Below, in pieces: positions 10,827-22,676 of a stretch of DNA of 64,000 nt. The translations under genes and the position numbers were made by a program. Where the stretch lies: assembly GCF_000715075.1 (NCBI RefSeq), contig NC_134085.1, forward strand, positions 135,918,060-135,982,059. The letters are read 5' to 3'. Numbering within the stretch: position 1 is the stretch's first letter; each line of letters begins with the position of its first letter. This stretch comes from Nicotiana tabacum (taxonomy: Eukaryota; Streptophyta; Magnoliopsida; Solanales; Solanaceae). The notes beneath the pieces are model-generated. The model worked only from the letters and a program-made list of their open reading frames with translations. It ran no database searches and was not told where the DNA came from.

Positions 10827-12597
10827 TGTTTGGGTTTGTTACGTACGACAAAACGAGGACAAAACGAGGACAGATGTGTGGTTTTTTAATACTGTTTCTT
10901 TTTCATTTTATTTCTTGTCAATTGCTACTTAATTTGGAAGGTTTGGCTTTTGGATTGTTTGTTGTGTGCAAGTTTCTAAGATAGGGCTAAGAAAGTTGTG
11001 TTGTACAGCATAACCTGCTCAAAAGTTGTATAAAACAATATTGTTCAACGTATAAAGAAAATAATGAGCATTTTTATGTGAATACGGATATACGTGTAGT
11101 GTATATGCTTGCATGTGCATTCGTATTGTTTCAGTCACCCAAACCTAAAACTTTGTATAGAAACTAAATTTGTAGACAAAATTCATTGATAAAAGGACAA
11201 ATCACATTAGCAAGTGGTCTGTGTTATGAAACAAAACGAGCAACTTCTCCACATGGAAGGTAAATTTGATTAAGGGTCATTCAAGTTAAACTTTGTAACA
11301 GTTTCTGTTGTGAAACAAAACGAGTAACTTTTCCAAATGGAGGGTAAATTTCATCAATGTTATTCAAATTAAACTTGGTAATACAAAGTAAATTTTCTTT
11401 CTTTTGTAACATAAAAGTCATTTTAGTATAGCCTAGTTAATAGAAATATAAAAGTGACTGGAAAATATAATTTTTGGCCGAAAAATTGACGTGGCTATTC
11501 TAATCCTCCAATTAATTTATTAAAATTTCACACAAAGTCATCTTCTAAAACTTTGGTCATTGATGTTAGCAAGCTGTGATCATAACGAAATTTGCTGATC
11601 ATATTGGAACCTACAAACTAAATGCAAAAATTAATGCTCATATTTTAATTCACTTTCAAAATCACCAATTAACGTACAAAAGATTAACAAACTAAAAACT
11701 ACCACTCATACTTAAATTCATTTACAAAATGCTTTCATTAAGCAACATCAACCCAAAAATACTGCTTAGTAAATAACATAAACCGTAAAGAGTGCATCAC
11801 AAAGTTGCGAATTATAAACCTCACCGGTTGTATTTAAACTGTAGATTTAAGACAAAATCTGAAATATCCCTCAAGATACTCTAATCTTAGAAACTCTAGA
11901 CTTCTTTTTTAAATACGTTACTGAGATATTTAGTGTAACGTTACTGAAATACGTCTTGAATGACCATCGGTAAAATTTACATCCGTATGAATAGTGTAAC
12001 CTATATAAAAAGTGATTACTGAGAGTCGAACTTGATTTTCTCCTCATACATTATATTCGGAGCATATAAGTTAGATATCTTATTAAAATTGTGAATTATC
12101 ACACTGTACTACGACTTAGTAAATAATAAATCCATTATTTTATTCGAAACTTTAACCACTAAAAATATCTTGTAATATTACGTTACGAATCTTTTTGCCA
12201 TTTTTAAGAAATAAATTATGTCAAGGAAGAATTATGGTTCCCAAATCAACATGTCGAAACATGTTAATTTTGTAAAGAAGCAAAATACAAATTAAGACAA
12301 TTTAAAATTTTGAAGTGCATATTTCAATTCCTTCGATGTTTGTACATACTGCAATCTTAAAAGTTAAATCACATCACTAATATACCACTCCTTGATGTTA
12401 GACGTAGCAACTAGCATCTTAGTGGCTACTGCCTCTTAATTCTAATGCTAATATCTCGTCATATAAAGTTTGACATTTGATTAAAAAAGCCTGAAGAGAA
12501 ACTATGAAAAAACTGAGGAAATTAATCTCAAGGACAATGGGTCCACACTCCACGCCCTATGTAATGTATGTCTTTTAATGTTTAAAACCAGTAAAGC
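10827..12597. other. Intergenic region between the convergent genes
   Basis: This holds the 3' untranslated region of the ferric reductase (the first few hundred bases) and otherwise AT-rich DNA without a recognisable gene. The only clear structure is the tandem duplication at 11217-11400. No MITE with two ends was identified. Confidence 0.6.
11217..11400. repeat. Tandem duplication, two units of about 92 bp
   Basis: Two adjacent units share the order gttatgaaacaaaacgag (or gttgtgaaacaaaacgag), then caacttctcc or taacttttcc, then gg-aaatttgat or ggtaaatttcat, then ttcaa-ttaaactt. They differ by scattered substitutions. There is no coding potential. Confidence 0.7.
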
Positions 12598-12874
12598 TCA
12601 TTGTCCAAGTTTGGCTTTCAAATCCAAGTGCGCAACGAGAATCAGCAGATCCGAAGTTATCTGCCAGGAAAACAAAGTTGACATCACTCTGCACGGAGGT
12701 TTATGAACCAATATAACTATCATCCTCGCATTTTCTAAATACAAAGATCCAAAGATATCTATATTGTAACTCTGAAGACGGAAAAATATGAGTACGAGTT
12801 TTTTTTGGCGATGAGGACAAGAGAACCTCAACGGACTGTAGCAGTATACTGAGCTCGACATCATCTGACATTAA

Positions 12875-13538
12875 CTATCGGAGAGCTTGTCCGTTGTTTT
12901 TGGTCTTTGAGTTCTGGTTCTCTTCTTCCATGGCCTTCAATTTGTTCTTAATTGCAGCTATTTTGGCAGTCTTGCTCATTTGCGCCGAAGAGCCAGAAAC
13001 AAAGTTGGATTTACTCGTTTCACCACCAGCTCCAAAAGAGCTTTCAGCCCCTTCCATAAAATATTTCTCGCTGGCAAGCCTAACAACCAAAGGTCGCCCA
13101 CACACTAATTTTCCATGCATCTTCTCCTTGGCCAGTACAGCTTCCTGCATGCTCACTTTAAACACAGAAATCAGAACCTACTCTATTGATGAGCAACTGA
13201 GATTCTGCAACTTACCTCTTTAGTACTAAATTGGACAAAAGCATAACCACGTGGCTCCCCACGCTTAGGACCACGAGTGTGCCACAGGAAGTCTTCAGCT
13301 ACAATCTTCCCATAGGGGGAAAACATCTTAATAAGAGCAGCCCTGGTGTAAAAAAAATAATTTAATTAATCAGGTGAAGCAAGTTCTGGGCAATATAAGT
13401 TACCAATGGTACAAGTTAACCAGGGAATTCGAATGCAGAGATCTATCCTTACTCTGATATTCTAAGATCAAGGTTTCCGACATAAAGTCTGCTTTCAGAC
13501 TTATCATCCAAAGAGTTAATAGGATCCTGCAATAACAT
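12875..13538 (-). CDS. RBM18: RRM RNA-binding protein, RBM18-like
   Basis: On the minus strand, exons 13538-13453, 13342-13216 and 13144-12875 join to 483 nt (160 residues plus stop) with GT-AG borders. A single RNA-recognition motif fills the N-terminal half. RNP2 is LYVGNLDLRI in the first exon; the middle exon carries ALIKMFSPYGKI and RNP1 RGYAFVQF. The last exon carries KMHGKLVCGRPLVVRLASEK and then a C-terminal tail with SKTAKIAAIKNKLKAMEEE, similar in position to the C-terminal helix of RBM18 proteins. Molecular role is not known from the sequence beyond RNA binding. The start is uncertain: the ATG used is in frame, but it needs an acceptor upstream of 13538, such as TTGTAACAG near 13583, and the splice at 13527 would remove it. 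The gene is convergent with the ferric reductase. Confidence 0.8.
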
Positions 13539-15694
13539 CAAAAGCAGCCAATTAGCAGTTGCCAGAATTACTGTTACAAATAAAACATTCCAGAGTAACT
13601 TAGATGATAAAGGCCTGCAGTTATACTTTATTTCTGGAAAACTTTAGGAAGTGAAAATTCTGTAGAACTTCTGAAAGCAGATGCTCTTTCAAACAATGTC
13701 AGCATAAGCCAAATGTTTATGAAACTGAAACTAAATGGGTTAAATTAGACCTCTCTATCTAATCAGAAGTCACAATGAAAGTGATATATTGCCCTTCTTT
13801 GTTTTTGTTTTTTAAAGGGTGGGTGGGTGGGTGGGAGGCTGGTGTTTGGAAGAAGATGGCAATACCATGCAGGCAACAGGGCTTGGTAAACTATGCAGCA
13901 TCAATCCACAAGCAAAATTGAATATTTGGTGTATAGAGTGCTGCGGCCGCGTAACACCTGCATTTAGAAAGAAAGTTTTAGTTCAAAATATTCCAACAAG
14001 TAATATATATTTCTTTCACTTCAGCTGCAACATAGCTGAGCGTGAAGTCCACTCACTCTTCTGAACTTAAGAACTCAACACAAATCATTTTGATTAGGCA
14101 TGTCAGATGGAGAAAATACCACCAAAATCCACCCCTCCTTTTCTTCTCCTTTTGTTTCTTAACCCAACCCAAAAAAAGAAAACTTCTTATTCTCCATACC
14201 TTTTCATTCTCCGATTTCCAGTCATCCCAATTGTCTTAGGGTCTTCCTAAAAGCAAAGGCATATTTCCCAGAACATAAGCATTTTTCCACTCATCCTATT
14301 CTTCGGAAACCAGAGGGGATGACAACCAAGTTCACGGTTAAAGCAATGATTTCAATTTTCCACAACGGCCTCGAATATCTGGGTTCCTCTCACCTCCACA
14401 GAACCCCACCTTGGTCTGGGATGGAAGGAGATAGAGTCCCTACTTCACCTTTGGACCATAGATGAAAAATGAACAACTTGTCCTATGAATTTCAAAGACA
14501 ATACCAACTACTTAGGATTACGGATTAGTCATGTTGGTACAATTATATATGATCCCGTGCATAAAAGGAGTCATTTTAATCTTTTACATATTTGTAGTCG
14601 GTAGAAAAATAGAGAACTTCTAGTATTAGAGAATCCCAAGTTATTGCATATTGGAATGATACGGGTAGAAATGGAGCAAAATGGATAACACAATTCATAA
14701 CCCTTAAGATGAGGTATAGTTGTTAACACCAATACCAAGATGTACCCCCATGCCATCTAAAGCTACGGAGTGGATGGAGACCCAACTTCACCTTTGGGCC
14801 ATAGATACAAACAAAAACAACCCGCCCTATGAGGTTAACTAAATTCTTAGGACCCCATGCCATCAATCTAAAAATAAGAAAGATCTCATCCGCAGCAAAT
14901 TGGTCTGTAGAAGCCTAGGGGATGGGAGGTAAACTGAACAACTTTCCCTGTGAAATTCAAAAATGAAAAATTGAAGTCTCAAGAGTGAATACCACGGTTG
15001 CCATCTACTATCATAAAATTAAGAAATATCTCCTCCCCAGGCAATTGCATCTTTTGGCAAATCATTTTCCCAAATACTCCTATAATTTACTAACAGTAAC
15101 ATGCCATAAACCTTCATTTTCAGATCATGCCACTATCACTCTCCTGATCATGTTTGATATACACAAATGATTTGTCATGCGCTGCTAACCACTCAATAGA
15201 GAGATCACACAACCTCCACTTCCAAATCCATCTCCATGCCCCTTAACTTTTTACACTTTCTTCTCAAGTAGCCTTTCATATTCCACATTGACATTATTCA
15301 ATTTTGCCTCTCTGTATCATAAAGTCGATGCCTGGTTAGTAAACCCTAATTTAGTTTTCTAATAAAAGAAGCTAATCTATATACACACACCACCACCACC
15401 CCTAAGTTGGAACTCACACATTTACATATATTTGCTTACTTTACATGTAAAAAGAAGCTCCTAAATACCACTTATAACCAACAAATTCAACCAGAAAGAT
15501 TCAGCATAAATCTAGCCTGTTATTCACGACATGTTATTCAACATCAATTCCCAGATTAAAGAGAATTTAGAGGGAACATGATATTAGCAATTTCTAAAGC
15601 TCCAATAGCATAGAACTAGAGTATTCAACAAACCTAGCAGAAAATGGGAACATATCTAGGCAAACAAAAAGACGACATATTGAACTAAGCTTAC
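13539..15694 (-). other. Probable leader intron(s) of the RRM gene
   Basis: There is no coding family in this stretch. It contains a G-run array at 13817 and a motif repeated at about 14440 and 14785 (cttcacctttggRccatagat) together with gaacaactt-tccctatgaa-ttcaaa variants near 14470 and 14937, suggesting old internal duplication. The short open frames here look random. The intron call rests on the donor at 15694 and on the gene structure, both inferred. Confidence 0.5.
13817..13835 (+). other. Five-tract G-quadruplex motif
   Basis: Five GGG tracts separated by single T bases stand on the plus strand, followed by AGG. This is a strong four-tract G-quadruplex consensus with minimal loops. 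It is inside the inferred leader intron of the RRM gene, so the pre-mRNA would carry the C-rich complement. Confidence 0.85.
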
Positions 15695-15880
15695 TTGAAT
15701 CTTTTGCTGGATTATTTATGATGAACTGGAACCTGCCCGAAACTCCCCACACGATCAGAGACGGCAACCTTTTTTCAACGAAAGATTCGTTGGCTGGGTT
15801 TGTTCCTCTTTTTCTTCTTTCTTCTTTTGATGATGATGATGATCTCCGTTCCCTTGTATCCGACGTTTGTGTCGTATTTG
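15695..15880 (-). other. Possible 5'UTR exon of the RRM gene
   Basis: Read on the minus strand, a CT-rich and GA-rich stretch ends at a good donor, GTAAGC (plus 15689-15694). No ATG lies between about 15790 and the donor, and an in-frame TAA precedes the junction. If it is an exon, it is untranslated. The 5' edge is a guess. Confidence 0.4.
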
Positions 15881-16166
15881 GGTCAGTTCACGGTATGTCC
15901 AATTACTGGGCTTTCTGCCAGTCAGGCCTAATTAGATTTTTGAATCAATATTCAGCCCACCAACAAACAGCCCAACTAACAGTAATGTTGTTTTTCATAT
16001 AAAGTAGAAGAATTAACCTATATAGCCGTTCACCTAAGTGTTTAAATTAAAAATAATCAGCATGTATATTTCATGTATTATATGTGTAACCTTGTATAAT
16101 ATTCTAATCTATATATATTACCTAGGAAAAATAAGCAATAAATCCGGCCGTCTATTTATGTAAAGA

Positions 16167-16628
16167 CAGTGGAGGCTCAACCCTAAAGCCACTAAAGCAG
16201 TGGCTTTAGGCCCCCAAAAATTTAAGCCCCAAATTTAATATAGTATAAATAATTATGTAATTATTATTAGTAATAAATAAATTAGTTTTAATCATTTGTT
16301 TTCAATTTTTAAAGTTTCATACTAAAAATTGTAGATTATTAAATTTGCATTTACTTCCTTTTTTTATTATTCTTTTTTGTTACCTCACGCATGGTGAATG
16401 GGCACAACTTCTTAATTTGTCTAACTCACTTCAACTTGAATCAATTTGGTTTATAACTATAATTTTGTAGAATCTTCTTCTATTCTTTAAGTGCTTTTTA
16501 GTCAATTTTTCAATCTTAAGCTAATGAAATGATTAAAAGATTAGATATGAAAAAGCATTTCTTAATATCTTTTAAGGCCTTTTTTAAAATTTTTGCTTTA
16601 AGCCACATCTATTATTGAGCCGCCTCTA
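16167..16628. mobile_element. hAT-type MITE, 462 bp
   Basis: The left end CAGTGGAGGCTCAA and the right end TTGAGCCGCCTCTA form an 11-of-14 terminal inverted repeat of the CAGNGG hAT type. A perfect 8-bp duplication, tgtaaaga, flanks it at 16159-16166 and 16629-16636. The interior is AT-rich and non-coding. Confidence 0.88.
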
Positions 16629-16636
16629 TGTAAAGA

Positions 16637-17640
16637 TCTAAACTACTAGTAATTCTATGGTCACTTTTCAATATTGATATTTCAATGTCCGAAAGAAAAA
16701 ATAGATAAGGACATCAAACCTCCGAACGGATGTCACTTTAAAATTTGAAACAGGAAAGTATTAAAATCTGCGACAGAATTAACCATCCAACTAGGCCTCC
16801 TTCTCACGTGTCTCTGACCCTGCTTTAGATAAAGACAAACTCTTTGCAACTTTTTCACTTTTATCTTTGCTTCAGTTTGGCCATAAAATTCGAGTTTTTT
16901 TAAATAAAAAAAATTGTTTATAGATTTTAATTATTTTGGCAGATTTTTAAAACAAAATCTTTAAATCCCAGGAAAAAAAAATTCTAGAGTGGTTTTTGGA
17001 GTTTTCTAATAAAAAACTTTAAATTCTTTTCAAGTAAAATGCATATTCAAACATAACTAACTTTCAAAAATCATTATTCATCTCATTTTTTTCAAACCAA
17101 ATATATCCCTAGCTTTATGTTTTTAATACTACCAAATGAAATTTATGAATTTGAAACCTTATCTAAAAATTGAATGTATGTGTCCACCCGAACCTAGAGG
17201 ATATTTTGACAAACTGCTAATGTTTCACCAATCAAACCTTAGAGGCTTCGAATGAGAAATTATTGTCCATAACTTTCTAAATGGTTCGTCATAGAAAACT
17301 AATTAGGTTGACAAATATCATCCACACACCTAGTAGTAGAATTAATGTTTTAAACAACAGGTGGCAAAGTAGAATTTTTATGGTCCAACACTCCAACTCG
17401 AGGTATTCATAACAATTTGGAGTCCTAGACTGGTCATGGTTAGGAAACCGAACATTAATGGGCTTTTTTATTTTAATTGAGGGAGGTAGTGGTTGGGCAC
17501 TTTTGAATAGCAAGAATTGGTACGTTGAGAAGTACAGTACTCTAATATGGTTTAGCTCAAAATGCTCCTTATTCGAATCTGGCCTAAACCAACGAGCTGA
17601 CAATAAGTATAAACTAGTTATTTTTATCTTCCATAGCAAA
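16637..17640. other. Intergenic DNA, no gene seen
   Basis: No supported gene. The stretch at about 16870-17110 has loose inverted similarity between its ends (ttggccataaaattcgag against tcaaaccaaatatatcc) and may be a decayed MITE. The overlapping open frames at 17289-17639 on opposite strands have no family resemblance. Confidence 0.45.
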
Positions 17641-19683
17641 GGTTAATATCTTATTTATTTTAAATAAATACCTTTTTAAAAAATTATATTCCATAGATAC
17701 CTTTTGATTTTTATAGTCAAATATCTATTTATGGTCACCTCTTACTCTTAAGCCATAAAATACGTTTTGTATTATTTTCTCTCTCATTCTTTCAGATTTG
17801 TCTCCACCCCTCTCTCTCAACGCCAGTCTTTCTCCATGATTACAACCACAATTCTCCACTGATTCATCTCCATTATCTCGAAAAAATTTCATTTGAGTGA
17901 TCATCGACGGCGGAGAATGACAGAGAGGGGCAAAACCACCCATTGAATTCATTGTTCATCTTCCTTCCTCAATTCGTCATTGAAGGCTTGAAGGCTTTGA
18001 AGGATATAAGTTTCTGTGATATTCTTAATTCGTCTTTATTAATCAATTCGTCATTTAAGGATATAAGTTTATGTGATTTCTACATCTTCTGAGATATGGC
18101 ATTGAAGGCTTTGACGTTGTTTTTTGCCATTGAAGGCACCATCGCCTGACCAAGGCGACGCGTTTTCACTACCGGCTTTCGGTGAATGGCGAATTTGCTG
18201 GAAATTAGGGTTTGTTCTTGAACAAAGACGATGGAGTTTGGGGCTGAGTAACTTGATTTTCTGTTAATATATTTCAATGTATTTTCATGTATTTCATTGT
18301 ATTCATTGTCTTTTTTTTCATTGTAATTCAATGTATTTCGTTGTATTCCATGTATTTCATTGTATTCACTATCTTTTTTTTCATTTGTATTTTCAATGTA
18401 TCCCGTTGTATTCTATGTATTTCATTGTATTCACTGTCTCGCTATATGTCATGAATGTATTCATATATTTTTTTAATTAATATAATTTATGTATTCAGAT
18501 GTATTATATAATTTCTCTGAAGATTGCTATGTTTTTGGTGTATTTTTCGATTGAGAATCTTTTTAATAACTGAAAATACAAAATTTGTGTGTTATAATTG
18601 AGTTTGTTGAGTTATATTAGGAGTCTATTATGTTAATTGATTCACTTTCCGTTTTAAAAACAGTGTGATCCCCTATTTCACGCCGTGAATACAGTCGAAT
18701 ACAATAATCTGTCCAGCTGTAATCCCACGTTTCACTCCATGAATACAGTCGAATACACTCGAATACAACAACTGATTAGTTGGACTTCCCTGATTCACGC
18801 TTATTCATGAATACAATAGCTTAAATACATCAAATACATCTTATAACCGCAGAAAATGTATCTATAATCCATAATATAGCAAATGGTATCTATAGATGGC
18901 TAATTACCACTAAAAGATGGTGCTTTATGAAAATTTATCTATAAACTACTACTATTTGTTGGTATTAAGCTAAACTCTTTTTTAGGGTTAATTATCTTCT
19001 ATTATGAATGGAGAATAAGTTATTGAAGTGGGTCTCTTGTGCCCGATTACCTGCAAATGGCAACTAATATTCATCAAATCATACGATGTTTGTCTAAATA
19101 ATAATTGCTCCCCCATTCTGTAGTCATTATCTTGCAATTATCCAGAGCACGTTGTACCGTTGGTCCTTCATAAATTTGCTAATTGACATCCAATTATTTC
19201 GCATTTTTCCCACCATTTTATTATCACGAGTACTACATAATCCTTCTAATTTTTCATGTCCCAATTTTCTATATATGTTTTATTGAAGTTCACCTTTACA
19301 TTCATGAGAAAACGTATTGTGCACATGGAAATTGGCACTATTCGCGTGTTATGGGGTGCATGTTTTTTTTATTTTATGTTATAAAAAACTTAAATATATT
19401 CCATAGAAGACATCCAATAAAAAAAATTATACGTTGAATATACCAAAGTCATACAAATATTCACACGAAAAGAATTGTATTTAATAACATTCCTAAGATG
19501 CATTTAAATACAAAACATTGACAAATTTGACACTAACTTTACTCCAATAATGCTTATGCAATGCTCAACATTTCATAAATAACTCTTCAATGGAAAACAA
19601 TATTTAACGTTTTCACAACCTCTATTGCATTGAAAAAGATATATGGAACACATAAATCATGTTTAATTTACGAAGGAAGTTAC
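17641..19683. other. Intergenic repeat-rich DNA
   Basis: Includes a minisatellite (18255-18450) and a run of gaatacagtcgaatac motifs near 18690-18770. The segments near 17695 (ccatagatacc) and 18893 (ggtatctatag) are inverted and may be ends of one non-autonomous DNA element of about 1.2 kb, but the pairing is short. No gene is seen. Confidence 0.4.
18255..18450. repeat. GTATTTCATT minisatellite
   Basis: About three units of roughly 60-65 bp, each built from tgtatttcattgtattcact and a ttttttttcatt spacer. Translations on both strands give only repetitive Phe/His/Tyr or Asn/Glu text, so no protein is annotated. Confidence 0.75.
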
Positions 19684-20164
19684 TGTTAGCTGTTTGTCCT
19701 GATTTTCTTTTCATATTTGGTTTTTCTATCTCATGAAGGAAAGGGCAATATGTTTATCATAATTAAGTTTTCCTATTCTCTGAAGGAAATTCTAAATCTC
19801 TCATATTTAGCTAGTCCTTTTTCTTGTAGAAAAAGGTTTGGATTTTTATAAATTAAGGATCATTCCTTCTCATTCAGCAGCATCCACAATATAATCATAT
19901 GGGATTTGGGAGTCTTGTTTAGGGGGAGAACAAGTGTTAGTGTGTCACTTGTGTTTGCCTCTTCGTGAAGTTGTTCTCTCGATATTTTGTACTCTTTTTA
20001 TATAGTGGATTGCTCATCTCCACCGTGGATGTAGGTCAATTGACCGAGTACGTTAAATGTTTGTGTCTCTTTTGGTATATGTCTCTTTTGTTGTCAAACG
20101 TATCGTCGTTCAAGGTTTGCTATGCTAGCTTCCGCGTGACACATGGATTTTTCGATCCTTAATA
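19684..20164 (+). repeat. 5' LTR of the TRIM-like element
   Basis: 481 bp, starting tgttagctgtttgtcctg. Its end is mutated from ...taaca to ...taata at the junction with the primer-binding site. It contains a gtactctttttatatagtgg region near 19990 that could serve as the promoter. Confidence 0.85.
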
Positions 20165-20391
20165 AGTGGTATCGGAGCGAGGTTCAAGTCATGTTCATCT
20201 TAGCGGGTTTCAGTTCTAGCCGCAACATATTTGACGATAATCATGATTTTTGTCTAAGAAATTTGATCGGTGTGCTACGCACGTTGAGACAAACTTTGTG
20301 GTGGAGATTTGGAGATGCGATCTGTTGAAGGCTATGTGAAGAAGATGGATCAAGTTTATTTTGTCAGAAAATTCAGTCCAAGGGAGAAAAT

Positions 20392-20883
20392 TGTTAGCTA
20401 TTTGTCCTGATTTTCTTACTATATTTGGTTTTCCTATCTCATGAAGGAAAGGACAACATGTTTACCATAATTGAATTTTCCTATTCTTAGAAGGAAATTA
20501 TAAATATCTCATATTTAGCTAGTCCTTTTTCTTGTAGGAAAATATTTGGATTTTTATAAATTAAGGATTCTTAATTCTCATTCAGTAGCATCTACAATGT
20601 AACTATATGGGATTTGGGAGTCTTGTTTAGGGGGAGAACTTTAAGGGATAAGTGTTAGTATGTCACTTGTGTTTGCCACTTCGTGAGGTTGTTCTCTCGA
20701 TATTTTTTACTCGTTTTTATATAGTGGATCGCTCATCTCCGCTGTGGATGTAGGTCAATTGACCGAACCACGTTATATATTTGTGTCTCCTTTGATATAT
20801 TTCTCTTTTATTGTCGGACTTATCATCATTCAAGATTTGATATGCTAGCTTCCGCATAACACCTGGCTTTTTCGATCCTAACA
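20392..20883 (+). repeat. 3' LTR of the TRIM-like element
   Basis: 492 bp, starting tgttagctatttgtcctg. It has an insertion (tttaagggata near 20640) compared with the left copy, and many substitutions, indicating considerable age. It ends cctaaca directly before the gttac duplication. Confidence 0.85.
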
Positions 20884-20984
20884 GTTACGAAATCAGTTCC
20901 AAACGGTATAATGAAGCGAACCAACCAAATTTTCTTCTTACACGTCGTATATACATTTCACTGTTTTCTTGTTCATCATCAAAT

Positions 20985-21746
20985 TTAAAATGTTGTTAGT
21001 GCATATTATTACTTTATTTTCATTATTTGTTTTCTTCTTGAGTCGAGTGTCTTTCGAAAATAGCCTCTCTATTCCATCGGAGTTGAGTGTCTTTTGAAAA
21101 TAGCCTCTCTATCCCATCGGAGTAGGGGTAAAGTTTTGTGCACACACTACCCTAGCTCCTCATATCTCACTTATGAGACTACACTGGGTCGTTATTATTG
21201 TTTTTTCATTATTTGTTTTGGTCAAAAGATAAAATAAAACTATAATATAATTCTTAACATATTCTGATAACTTAAAGTTTCTTTTGGCGGCTTTACTGAC
21301 AAAGAAATCGTTATATACTCAAAATGTATCTATATACCTATTTAATATGAATGGGTTTTTCTTTAAAAAAACGTACTTCTTCTTTTTTTAAATATAGAAT
21401 AACGTAGAAACTACTCTTCTTTTTTTAAATATAGAATACCTAATTAATTGTTTTCAAATTCAAAATTTAAAAAGAAAAACTATTTTTTCCTAAAATAACT
21501 AATTTGTCCTAAAGTTGCTACATGGCATTTTATATGTGGAACACTTGACAAATTTTTAGGCTGACTTCTTTCCTTTAATTTAAAGTAAATATAGATTTAA
21601 AATGCTATTAGTGCATATTATTACTTTATTTTCATTATTTGTTTTGCTCAAAAGATAAAATAACTATAATATAATTCTTAACATATTCTGATAAGTTAAA
21701 GTTACTTTTGGCGGCTTTACTGACAAAGAAATCGTTATATACTCAA
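20985..21746. repeat. Direct segmental duplication, two copies
   Basis: Copy 1 (20985-21033 plus 21207-21335) and copy 2 (21597-21746) share ttagtgcatattattacttt, ataattcttaacatattctg and ttggcggctttactgacaaa in the same order. Copy 1 is split by the SINE at 21034-21202. The duplication therefore shows the pre-insertion state. Confidence 0.8.
21034..21202 (+). mobile_element. 5'-truncated TS-type SINE
   Basis: The 3' part reads ggggtaaagttttgtgcaca, then cacactaccc, then gagactacactgggt and a gttattattg tail, typical of the Solanaceae TS SINE. A long duplication (ttttcattatttgtttt at 21017-21033 and 21203-21219) flanks it. The 5' part carries two tandem copies of a 48-bp unit (gagtgtctttcgaaaatagc type), and the tRNA-like head is not obvious. 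Confidence 0.75.
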
Positions 21747-22268
21747 TAAAGAAAGAAAAGTAGGATAACGAAATTCCTATCTTTGTTTCTATTAATTGCC
21801 TAGCACATTTTCAATAAGTATATTCTTGAGTTAGGTATAAGGTGAAGCAGCCATTTAACTATTGTATTTTCTTTATTATTTATTGACATCAAAGGACGCG
21901 GACAACTTGCAATCTTAGTGGAAAGACCTGTTACCCATACTGATTTTGGCATTTATCAAGTTGATTAATGGAGAAATATTTGCAACAATTGGTTAAAAGA
22001 CAAAATAAAAAGAAAAGGTTGCCACTAACACATAAGCCTGTGAACAAATTGTTTAAACCTAATCATTGTACGCTTTTCCTTTTTCTATAAGTAATGTCGT
22101 TTCATGGATAATGGGCAAGGAGCATTTCTCCCTTTAATACGTGATAAAAATCTACGATTAGTTGACGAATATTAAATACTGATTGAGAAAAGACAAGTTA
22201 TTATGTAAACTTCTGATTATTCATGCCCTCCTTTCCCTGAATGGGAAACAAAAATATATGGTATGTAC
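21747..22268. other. Intergenic DNA, no gene seen
   Basis: AT-rich sequence without recognisable genes or paired element ends, lying between the duplication and the start of the large nest. Confidence 0.5.
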
Positions 22269-22676
22269 TAGGGGTGTGTCAAAAAAAAAGTGGATAAACC
22301 GATCAATTCGATAATTTGCATCAAATCGAAAACAAAAATTAAATTATGGTTTGGTATTGGAAAAAATTTGACCAAAATTAGTTAGGTTTGGTTTTAACTA
22401 AAAAAGTCAATCGAAACCAAACCAACCAGTAGTATATTTATACAATTTTTAAAAATATATTATACATATAAATATTTATTGTAATGTAATTTATTCTTAA
22501 ACTTTTTCACAGTTTACTTTTAACGTATTATTTCAAGTTTGGACTTAACATTCTTGAATGGTAAATAATTTTGATAACCCATAAATGCAGTAACTCAAAC
22601 AATGTTCAGATCAATACTACTGCTAACAAAAGAAATTCAATTCAACACTATGAATGATGATAGTATTATATAGTAT

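Larger units (their letters stand above)
19684..20883 (+). mobile_element. TRIM-like LTR element, 1.2 kb
   Basis: Two direct LTRs (19684-20164 and 20392-20883) enclose only 227 bp. The LTRs begin TGTTAGCT, and the right one ends CCTAACA. The duplication gttac flanks the element perfectly (19679-19683 and 20884-20888). The internal region starts with agtggtatcggagcga, a primer-binding site matching initiator tRNA-Met except for single changes, and ends with a purine-rich ccaagggagaaaat. There are no gag or pol domains, so it is either a terminal-repeat retrotransposon in miniature or a deleted Copia element needing proteins in trans. Confidence 0.88.

Noticed and set aside
17289..17646. Two overlapping open frames on opposite strands
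   Set aside because: No family resemblance, AT-rich codon use and no promoter or splice signals; probably chance.
18080..18480. Open frames on both strands across the minisatellite
   Set aside because: Composition follows the GTATTTCATT repeat; no domain and no splice context.
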